A stretch of DNA of 18,864 nucleotides. Source: Flavobacteriales bacterium UBA4011 (GTDB lineage: Bacteria; Bacteroidota; Bacteroidia; Flavobacteriales_D; Crocinitomicaceae). The stretch covers positions 6,064 to 24,927 of the forward strand of contig DGBF01000145.1 in the NCBI GenBank assembly GCA_002384725.1, given 5' to 3'. A program made the position numbers and the translations under genes. Position 1 is the stretch's first letter; the number at the start of each line of letters is the position of its first letter. Below, piece by piece: positions 8,222 to 14,177 of the stretch. The notes beneath the pieces were generated by a model, which ran no database searches, was not told the origin of the DNA, and worked only from the letters and a program-made list of their open reading frames with translations.

Positions 8222-8426
8222 CTTAGTTTTGAAGTGCAATAGTGCTTGATTTTTTTTGGTCTTTAATAAACAAATTTGAATGTTTAACTATTTCATTGTC
8301 AGATGGATTTCAAAACTTTTCAGCTTTTAAAAGTTTCGAATTTTATAAGCTTAGGATTTCAATGGTTTTCTATGATTCAATGGTTCTCATCGATTCTCAT
8401 AATTCCAACATTACAAATTATTCATC
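8222..8426. other. AT-rich spacer between convergent aroE and sucC, no gene seen
   Basis: No convincing coding sequence is present. A 10-base direct repeat TTCAATGGTT occurs at 8358-8367 and 8376-8385. A 70-codon open frame here shows no recognisable protein and runs into the terminator hairpin. Confidence 0.5.
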
Positions 8427-8477
8427 AAAAAAAATCCCATTTCAATTCCGATAGCTATTGGGATTGAAATGGGATTT
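8427..8477 (-). terminator. Strong intrinsic terminator of sucC
   Basis: AAATCCCATTTCAAT (8432-8446) is a perfect reverse complement of 8463-8477, a 15-bp stem extendable by C-G pairs to about 18 bp with a short loop near GATAGCTA. On the minus strand the stem is followed by eight T (8434-8427). It lies 19 bases after the sucC stop. Confidence 0.88.
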
Positions 8478-8495
8478 GATATATCTATTTAATTT

Positions 8496-9707
8496 CTAGC
8501 TCAACACCTCAGCAACCATATCAGCCGCTTCTTGCAACAATACAACAGATTTAACATCCAAACCTGAATCGTCAATTAATTGCTTCGCTTCAACAGCATT
8601 GGTTCCTTGCAAACGCACGATAAGAGGAACTGGAAAACTTCCTATGTTCTTATATGCATCAACAACTCCTTGTGCAACTCGATCGCAACGAACGATTCCT
8701 CCAAATATATTAATCAAAATTGCTTTTACGTTTTTGTCTTTCAAAATAATGTGGAAGGCTTTTTCAACACGTTCCGCATCAGCTGTCCCTCCTACGTCCA
8801 AAAAGTTGGCAGGATTTCCGCCTGAAAGTTTGATGATATCCATCGTCGCCATTGCCAATCCTGCTCCGTTGACCATACATCCAACATTTCCGTCCAATTT
8901 CACGAAGTTCAATCCAGCTTCATCAGCTTCTACCTCGGTTGGATCTTCTTCTGATTTGTCGCGCATTGCAGCATAATCAGGGTGACGGAACAAAGCATTC
9001 GCATCTAAAGTTACTTTTGCATCTACAGCAATAACTTTATCATCCGACGTTTTCAAAACTGGGTTGATTTCAAACATAGAAGCATCACATCCCTCATAAG
9101 CTGCGTAAAGTGCAGAAACGAATTTTGTCATTTGCTTCATCGCTTGTCCACTCAATCCTAAGTTGAAAGCGATTTTTCTTGTTTGAAACCCTTGTAAACC
9201 AACACGTGGGTCAATAAATTCTTTGTGAATCAAATGGGGTGTATGTTCAGCAACGTGCTCGATATCCATTCCACCTTCAGTTGAATAAACGATTACATTA
9301 CAACCTTGCTCTCTGTCCAATAAAACGGACATGTAAAATTCGTTTGTTTCAGATTCTCCAGGGTAATAAACGTCTTCAGCAATCAAAACTTTGTTGACCA
9401 TCTTGCCAACTCCATTCGTTTGTGCTGTTTCAAGGTGACCACCAAGGATTCCTTTTACCGTTTCTTCAACCTTGTCAATTCCTTTTGCCAAAACAACACC
9501 ATGCGAACCTGTTTCTTCAACTGTTCCTTTACCTCGACCACCAGCATGAATTTGTGCCTTAACGACAAACCATTCTGTACCTGTTTCTTCCGATAATTTT
9601 TTTGCAGAAGTTACTGCATCTTCCAATTTATCTATGACAACACCTCTTTGAATGGCAACCCCATATTTGCTTAAAATTGATTTTCCTTGATATTCGTGTA
9701 AGTTCAT
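8496..9707 (-). CDS. sucC: Succinyl-CoA synthetase (succinate-CoA ligase) beta subunit
   Basis: 403-aa beta subunit that, with the alpha subunit SucD (not in this window), interconverts succinyl-CoA and succinate with substrate-level phosphorylation in the TCA cycle. The ATP-grasp domain starts MNLHEYQGKSIL and contains VVKAQIHAGGRGKG (48-61) and the metal-binding FEINPV (212-217). The C-terminal ligase domain shows GNVGCMVNGAGLAMATMD (273-290), NFLDVGGTAD (301 onward) and INIFGGIVRCD. Slightly longer than the 388-aa E. coli protein. ADP versus GDP preference cannot be decided by eye. It is transcribed alone here, with its own promoter candidate and terminator. Confidence 0.96.
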   Translation of the reverse strand: MNLHEYQGKSILSKYGVAIQRGVVIDKLEDAVTSAKKLSEETGTEWFVVKAQIHAGGRGKGTVEETGSHGVVLAKGIDKVEETVKGILGGHLETAQTNGVGKMVNKVLIAEDVYYPGESETNEFYMSVLLDREQGCNVIVYSTEGGMDIEHVAEHTPHLIHKEFIDPRVGLQGFQTRKIAFNLGLSGQAMKQMTKFVSALYAAYEGCDASMFEINPVLKTSDDKVIAVDAKVTLDANALFRHPDYAAMRDKSEEDPTEVEADEAGLNFVKLDGNVGCMVNGAGLAMATMDIIKLSGGNPANFLDVGGTADAERVEKAFHIILKDKNVKAILINIFGGIVRCDRVAQGVVDAYKNIGSFPVPLIVRLQGTNAVEAKQLIDDSGLDVKSVVLLQEAADMVAEVLS

Positions 9708-9727
9708 TTGTTGTTTTTTTGGACGCT

Positions 9728-9735
9728 CAAAAGTA
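9728..9735 (-). promoter_or_regulatory. Candidate -7 box for sucC
   Basis: TACTTTTG on the minus strand fits TAnnTTTG and lies 20 bases before the sucC ATG. A second match, TATTTTTG, is at 9776-9769. Which one is used cannot be decided; neither has a clear -33 partner. Confidence 0.4.
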
Positions 9736-9860
9736 GTGCTAATTTTCAGAAGATAAAAGATTGCAAAACAAAAATATAGGAAGCTGATAAGCCATTTTCA
9801 AATTAAGTAAGTACATTCGGTCTGATTTGTGATCCTTTTAAATCCTTTAGTTAAGTCTAA

Positions 9861-11060
9861 ATAAAACTCTCCTTTGTTTTTCAAACGTTTTCCTTGTTCT
9901 TTATCATGATTTTTTGCTCTATGCCAAGAGCTTAGGGTCAAACCGAAAATGAAGATAAAACTTTGCTGATACAGCAGTATGAGGACACTATTCGATCGTT
10001 ACAAAAGCGTGTGCGGCAATACCGGAATGAAACGATTATTTTAAGTGTTGATGCGAAAAAACAGTGGTATTAGTACGTTTCACTCAAAGAGTAAGCCAAT
10101 AAGCAAAAGTTGTTCGTATCTATTTTAGGATTGGCAATCTTATTTATGTTAGCGTTCATTTTTATCTTAGTTCGTTCGACACGAGCAAAACAGAAATTTT
10201 TGAATTTATTGGAACATGAAAAAACGCAAGTTTCCATTCAAAAAGAATTGGTTTCTGTACAAAAAATACAAACGGAAAAAGCCTTGTCGAATTTAAAGGA
10301 CAGTATGCGCTAGCCATGCGCATGCAGAATGCGGTTTTAACAGATCCTGCTCGTATCAAAGAAATGTTGGGCAGTGATTTTTTCATACTGTTCAAACCCA
10401 AAGATATTGTCTCTGGGGATTTCTATTTCGTTGAGAAAAAAGGAGATTTTTTCATAGCGGCCGCAGCAGATTGCACTGGACATGTTGTTCCATGCGCACT
10501 TTTAAGTATGTTAGCGATTACCATGTTAAACGATATCGTGCTGAAAAGTGATACTCTTCAAGCCACTGAGATCTTGAACGAACTGCGGGAGAAAATGGTC
10601 TTAGCCATGCAACAGAATGAATTAATAAACGATCAAAACGATGGTTTGGACATTACCTTATTACTACTCAATAAGAAAGAAATGATTGGGCAATGGTCTG
10701 GCGCAAATACACCTTTACTTCAAAATATTAAGAAAACGAAAGAACTGAAAGAAATACGGGCTGACAAACGTCCGATTGGCGATTATCCAGATATGGGTTC
10801 ATTTCACGAACCATCAATTTCAATTGTCGAAAGGAGACAAATTTTATCTATTCTCCGATGGTTTTTCGGATCAATTTGGCGGTCCGAACGGGAAGAAGTT
10901 CATGAAAAAGAAATTTATAAATCTAGTGGCTAAGAACGTAGATTTAAAAATGAAGGATCAGAAGAAGAACTTGACAAGTCAGCTTCAGGAATGGATGGGT
11001 TCAAGTGGGACAGAAATAGAACAAGTGGATGATATTACTATTTTTGGAATAGAAATTTAA
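9861..11060 (+). pseudogene. Decayed SpoIIE/PP2C-type phosphatase with signal peptide, TM segment and coiled coil
   Basis: Three frames join into one protein. Frame 1 (9861-~10300) encodes a signal-peptide-like stretch (KLSFVFQTFSLFFIMIFCS), a helical segment, a TM helix (LFVSILGLAILFMLAFIFILV, from 10110) and a coiled coil. Frame 2 (~10300-10829) continues as YALAMRMQNAVL and the phosphatase core SDFFILFKPKDIVSGDFYF, AAADCTGHVVPCALLSML. Frame 3 (~10830-11060) gives KGDKFYLFSDGFSDQFGG and ends VDDITIFGIEI. Lesions: ATA where a start is expected (9861), TAG at 9933 and 10071, TAA at 10092, a one-base loss near 10290-10313 and a shift at 10829-10833. All three stops are one C-to-T change from Gln codons. 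Intact relatives in Bacteroidota are membrane sensors with a cytoplasmic Ser phosphatase; sensor repeats seem absent here. It is very unlikely to be functional. Confidence 0.85.
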
Positions 11061-11074
11061 TGTGGTAATTCACA

Positions 11075-11100
11075 GGAATGAACTTTGTTTGTCGTCAAAA
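11075..11100 (+). promoter_or_regulatory. Putative ECF-sigma promoter, site 1 (upstream of the sigma gene)
   Basis: GGAATGAA (11075-11082) and GTCGTCAAAA (11091-11100), separated exactly as in sites 2 and 3. The GTCGTC block resembles ECF -10 elements and GGAAT/GAA resembles ECF -35 elements. It lies 37 bases before the sigma ATG and just after the dead phosphatase gene, suggesting autoregulation. Confidence 0.7.
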
Positions 11101-11137
11101 TATATTAAGTCGATTTCAAAAGTGTTGAATAAGAAGA

Positions 11138-11677
11138 ATGTCGGAAAGCGAATTCGAGGAAATATATCATCAGAATAAACAGCCCGTTTTTCATGTGGTG
11201 CTGAGTTATCTCAAGAATAGGAAGGAGGCCGAAGATGTTGTGCAACAAGTTTTTGTAAAAGTTTTCAAGAAAATTGATCAATTCGAGGAACGGTCGCAAC
11301 TAAAAACCTGGATTTATAAAATTTCAATAACAACATCTCTCGACGCTATCAAATCAAAGAAGCGAAAAAAAAGGTTTGGGTTTTTTACCAACAACGACGT
11401 TGCAGATGAACTTAATGTGGTTGATAATGCTTTCTTGCCAAATGAAGAAATAGAGAATTCGGAATTGTTGGAAACGCTTTTGGTCGCCATCAATAAACTA
11501 GCCGAACCTCAGCGAACGGTTTTTTATTTATCGCAGGTAGATGGGCTGGGCAATATTGAGATTTCTGAAATTGTAAACAAAAGTGTTGGTGCCGTTGAGT
11601 CGACTTTGCACCGTGCAAAAGACAACATGCGCAAAGAACTTTCGTCATTTTATGATGAATACAGAAGGAATAGTTAA
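11138..11677 (+). CDS. ECF-type RNA polymerase sigma factor
   Basis: 179-aa extracytoplasmic-function sigma factor. Sigma-2 spans about 8-78, including region 2.2-2.4 features SYLKNRKEAEDVVQQVFVKVFKKIDQF and FEERSQLKTWIYKISITTSLDAIKSKKRKKR. Sigma-4 spans about 112-166 with the helix-turn-helix GLGNIEISEIVNKSVGAVESTLHRAKDNMRK. No extra C-terminal domain is present. It heads a same-strand cluster: a small single-TM protein 24 bases downstream, a periplasmic CpxP/Spy-like protein, then MbnP, MbnH and a YHYH protein. Copies of one bipartite motif precede its own gene and two further genes, implying that it directs its own cluster. Group membership (for example CnrH-like) cannot be settled by eye. 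Confidence 0.93.
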   Translation: MSESEFEEIYHQNKQPVFHVVLSYLKNRKEAEDVVQQVFVKVFKKIDQFEERSQLKTWIYKISITTSLDAIKSKKRKKRFGFFTNNDVADELNVVDNAFLPNEEIENSELLETLLVAINKLAEPQRTVFYLSQVDGLGNIEISEIVNKSVGAVESTLHRAKDNMRKELSSFYDEYRRNS

Positions 11678-11692
11678 AAAGGGTCGTCAAAG
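11667..11692 (+). promoter_or_regulatory. Putative ECF-sigma promoter, site 2 (upstream of the anti-sigma candidate)
   Basis: GGAAT (11667-11671) and GTCGTCAAAG (11683-11692) with the same 16-base offset as sites 1 and 3. The -35-like half overlaps the last codons and stop of the sigma gene. The ATG at 11702 is only 9 bases beyond the motif, so the leader would be very short. Confidence 0.6.
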
Positions 11693-11701
11693 AAATAGAG
11701 A

Positions 11702-11995
11702 ATGGAAAAAGATGACTTCATAGAGAAGGTTTTATCGAGCAAGCGGAGCTTCAATTCGATTGAAGTTTCCGACTATGTTTGGACAAGAATTCAAGGTCAA
11801 TTAACGACCGTTGAAGATGAAATTTCAATGGGAAAATTTTGGATGATGGCTTTCGGGCTTTCCGTATTATTTCTTTTTAATTTGACTTCCATTTATAATT
11901 CAAGTTCAGAAGATTCAAGTTTGAATAGTGCAAATGGAAATTCTGAGATGTTTGATTCATCCGTTACAGATTTTTATACCTATACCCATGAGTAA
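11702..11995 (+). CDS. Small single-TM protein, candidate anti-sigma factor (CnrY-like topology)
   Basis: 97-aa protein with a charged N-terminal part (1-43, MEKDDFIEKVL...EVSDYVWTRIQGQLTTVEDE), one hydrophobic segment at about 45-65 (KFWMMAFGLSVLFLFNLTSIY), and a Ser/Asn-rich tail that would be periplasmic. There is no zinc-binding HxxxCxxC motif of ZAS anti-sigma factors. Size, single TM and position directly after an ECF sigma gene match small anti-sigma factors such as CnrY of Cupriavidus, which hold the sigma factor at the membrane through a short cytoplasmic helix. Sequence similarity to CnrY itself is not claimed. The gene overlaps the next by 8 bases, so the two products are made together. 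The role is inferred from context. Confidence 0.7.
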   Translation: MEKDDFIEKVLSSKRSFNSIEVSDYVWTRIQGQLTTVEDEISMGKFWMMAFGLSVLFLFNLTSIYNSSSEDSSLNSANGNSEMFDSSVTDFYTYTHE

Positions 11996-12446
11996 GAGAA
12001 GAGTTTTCATTTTAGCAGTCGTACTTTTGGCTATGATGAACATTGTCTTTATCGTTTTTCATTTTTTAAGACCTAAACATCCAATGATGGGTGATATGAA
12101 TAAAATGGAAATGTTAAGCAAGGAACTGGATTTTGATAAAAGTCAGCGGAAATCCTATAAGAAATTAGTCATTTCGCATCAAGGTCAAGTTAAAAAACTC
12201 AGAAAAAAGCAAGTGGCAATAAAAAACGCCCTTTACAAAACGATAGGTGAAGAAGGACAAGAATCTAATCGGGCTGAGCGAATGGAACGATTAAGTGGGA
12301 TTAATGATGAAATAGAATTCATGAACTTGGAGCATTTTGACGATATTCGAAAATTGTGTAGCGAAGATCAAATTCCGAAATTCAAAAAATTCCGCTCCAA
12401 ATTGGAAACTTTCTTCAGTCCGCCCAAACCACCGATGAAAAAATAG
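11988..12446 (+). CDS. TM-anchored periplasmic CpxP/Spy/CnrX-like helical protein, candidate metal sensor
   Basis: 152-aa protein with a TM anchor at 5-27 followed by a highly charged helical periplasmic domain. Two LTxxQ-like turns of the CpxP/Spy/ZraP/CnrX group are recognisable: LDFDKSQ (47-53) and LCSEDQ (123-128). A Met-rich stretch HPMMGDMNKMEM (31-42) follows the anchor, and M112/H116 sit i/i+4 on a helix; H64 and C124 are other possible ligands. The start at 11988 overlaps the previous stop and gives the MSKRRVF anchor; the frame is open further upstream but would add residues encoded within the preceding gene. Next to an ECF sigma and a single-TM partner, the likely role is sensing metal or stress in the periplasm. 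The metal is unknown. Confidence 0.7.
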   Translation: MSKRRVFILAVVLLAMMNIVFIVFHFLRPKHPMMGDMNKMEMLSKELDFDKSQRKSYKKLVISHQGQVKKLRKKQVAIKNALYKTIGEEGQESNRAERMERLSGINDEIEFMNLEHFDDIRKLCSEDQIPKFKKFRSKLETFFSPPKPPMKK

Positions 12447-12447
12447 G

Positions 12448-13101
12448 ATGAGAATCTTACTTTTCTTTCTTGTACTTGCCAATCAAACGTTTTCTCAGGA
12501 AAAAGCTGAATTAAATTTCACTTTTCTATTCCAAGGGGATTCTCTTCAGGAGAATACATGGTATATAACTAAGAAAGGCGATTCTTTGAAGTTCGAAACA
12601 ATTCGATTTTTTGTAAGTGTTCCACCTAAGAATGAAGTCTCTGCAGATGCCGCTCATCTTGTCGATTGGTCCAAACCAGAAACACATAATTGGTCGGTTC
12701 CACTTAATGAAAAAAGGGAGTTGGTTATAACCTACGGACTAGAACCACTTTATCACACAGCAAGTGTTATGGAAGGTGATTTGGACCCTAGTTTGGGCAT
12801 GTATTGGGCATGGCAAAGTGGGTATATTCATCTAAAGATTGAAGGAGAATCACCCAGCGCAAATACGAGAAACAACAAATTTCAATATCATCTGGGTGGA
12901 TATCTCGATCCTTTTTCCGTGGATAAAACAATAAATTTTGGTCAAATTTATGAATCCAATGTCCAAATTAAAATCGATTTATGGGATGTTTTTCGGCTCG
13001 TAAACGTGAAAAAAGAAAATGAAATCATGATTCCTGGAAAACAAGCCGTTCGCATGATGAAGAAAATGATCAATGGATTTGTTTTACTTGGAGCGTATTA
13101 A
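12448..13101 (+). CDS. MbnP-family copper-binding protein (exported)
   Basis: 217-aa exported protein. Residues 1-17 (MRILLFFLVLANQTFSQ) form a signal peptide. The family hallmark is DLDPSLGMYWAWQSGYIHLK (111-130), with FNFTF-type beta strands at the N-terminus (ELNFTFLFQGDSL) and QYHLGGY (146-152) in the core; H128 and H148 are candidate ligands. In the characterised MbnP of methanotrophs, copper binding depends on oxidation of one tryptophan to kynurenine by the partner MbnH. Here W120 and W122 lie in the signature, but which Trp would be modified needs alignment. It starts one base after the previous stop and its own stop directly abuts the peroxidase ATG, a layout consistent with a working pair. 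Not part of a methanobactin cluster here. Confidence 0.85.
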   Translation: MRILLFFLVLANQTFSQEKAELNFTFLFQGDSLQENTWYITKKGDSLKFETIRFFVSVPPKNEVSADAAHLVDWSKPETHNWSVPLNEKRELVITYGLEPLYHTASVMEGDLDPSLGMYWAWQSGYIHLKIEGESPSANTRNNKFQYHLGGYLDPFSVDKTINFGQIYESNVQIKIDLWDVFRLVNVKKENEIMIPGKQAVRMMKKMINGFVLLGAY

Positions 13102-14118
13102 ATGAAAAGTCTATTCGTCATATTTTTAATTCTGAGTACTTCTTTAATTTGGAAGAACAGTGGAGATAAAATCTTTTCCATCACTTGGCCTGAAAAAACA
13201 TACGATTATTCGGTCAACCCCAGATCGGATTCAAAAATTCAACTCGGAAGAGCACTTTTTTATGATCCGATTTTATCAAAAGACAATTCAATTTCCTGTT
13301 CGAGTTGTCATCTTCAAGCCACAGGTTTTACACACGTCGATCACGATTTATCGCATGGTATCGATGGTAGAATAGGAACCAGAAATTCGATGGCTTTGAT
13401 GAATCTTGCATGGAGTACGTCTTTTATGTGGGATGGTGGAGTGCCAGCGCTTGATCGTCAAACAATTGCGCCCATTACAGATCACAACGAAATGGACGAG
13501 GATTTAAAGAAAGTACTTAAAAAACTCAACAAATTACCACGATATAGAAAAGCATTTCTAGAAGCTTTTGGAGCGGAAGAAGCAACGACTCAAAACCTGT
13601 TGTTCGCCATTTCTCAGTTTGAATTGGAGTTGATTTCTAATAATTCCAAATACGATAAATACCTTAGAGGCGAAGCCCAGTTTAACGAGCAAGAACAAAA
13701 CGGATTACAGCTATTTCGAAATAATTGCGCTAGTTGTCATACCGAACCGCTTTTCACCAGCCATAAATTCGAGAACAATGGTCTACCGCTTGATCCGACT
13801 TTGATGGATTACGGGCGAAAGAAAATTACCAATTTGGCGGAAGACGCGCAGAAATTCAAAGTGCCAACTTTACGAAACATAAAACATACGTATCCATACA
13901 TGCACGACGGACGCTTTTCGAAGCTACGGGAAGTCTTGGACCATTATACAGATAATATCGAACGTTCGTCAACATTATCGCCTCAACTTAAAAAAGCCAT
14001 CAAATTGTCTTCAAATGAGAAAGCAGATATCATTGCCTTTTTATTCACTTTAACTGACGACGATTTTCTTTTCAATCCAAAGTTCGGTTACCCAAGAGAA
14101 TTCTTTTCGAAAGAATAG
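13102..14118 (+). CDS. MbnH-type diheme cytochrome c peroxidase/MauG family enzyme
   Basis: 338-aa exported diheme protein with an N-terminal hydrophobic segment (MKSLFVIFLILSTSLIW). Two heme c motifs are visible: CSSCH at 66-70 and CASCH at 209-213. Other family marks are LGRALFYDPILS (48-59), GTRNSMALMNLAWSTSFMWDGG (92-113) and YPYMHDGRFSKLREVLDHY (264-282), where M267 could be a distal heme ligand. The family includes bacterial CcpA peroxidases, MauG (which oxidises Trp side chains of its partner) and MbnH. Its start abuts the MbnP-family stop, which favours the MbnH role: making a modified tryptophan in the partner in the periplasm. Plain H2O2 scavenging is the alternative. Confidence 0.88.
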   Translation: MKSLFVIFLILSTSLIWKNSGDKIFSITWPEKTYDYSVNPRSDSKIQLGRALFYDPILSKDNSISCSSCHLQATGFTHVDHDLSHGIDGRIGTRNSMALMNLAWSTSFMWDGGVPALDRQTIAPITDHNEMDEDLKKVLKKLNKLPRYRKAFLEAFGAEEATTQNLLFAISQFELELISNNSKYDKYLRGEAQFNEQEQNGLQLFRNNCASCHTEPLFTSHKFENNGLPLDPTLMDYGRKKITNLAEDAQKFKVPTLRNIKHTYPYMHDGRFSKLREVLDHYTDNIERSSTLSPQLKKAIKLSSNEKADIIAFLFTLTDDDFLFNPKFGYPREFFSKE

Positions 14119-14120
14119 AA

Positions 14121-14146
14121 GGAATGAAAAGTATCCGTCGTCAAAA
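14121..14146 (+). promoter_or_regulatory. Putative ECF-sigma promoter, site 3 (upstream of the YHYH gene)
   Basis: GGAATGAA (14121-14128) and GTCGTCAAAA (14137-14146), with the same halves and spacing as site 1. It begins three bases after the peroxidase stop and lies 31 bases before the YHYH ATG, so this gene can be transcribed separately but under the same sigma factor. Confidence 0.7.
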
Positions 14147-14177
14147 CGAGTATAAACAATATTAAATCAAATTAATA

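Noticed and set aside
8242..8454. Open frame of 70 codons after aroE
   Set aside because: No recognisable domain, AT-rich composition, and it overlaps the sucC terminator hairpin.
8599..8976. Plus-strand open frame inside sucC
   Set aside because: Antisense shadow of a strongly conserved gene with no protein-like features of its own.
9933..10094. Alternative genetic code reading TAG and TAA as Gln in the phosphatase gene
   Set aside because: Neighbouring intact genes end with TAG (2323, 12444, 14116) and TAA, and the same locus also has two frameshifts and a lost start, so decay explains it better.
10829..10833. Programmed ribosomal frameshift in the phosphatase gene
   Set aside because: No slippery heptamer with a stimulatory structure is evident, and upstream stops already prevent translation of the full protein.
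11928..11987. Longer start for the Spy-like protein
   Set aside because: The added 20 residues come from the out-of-frame end of the preceding gene and would precede the positively charged anchor MSKRRVF; the ATG at 11988 has the usual overlap layout.
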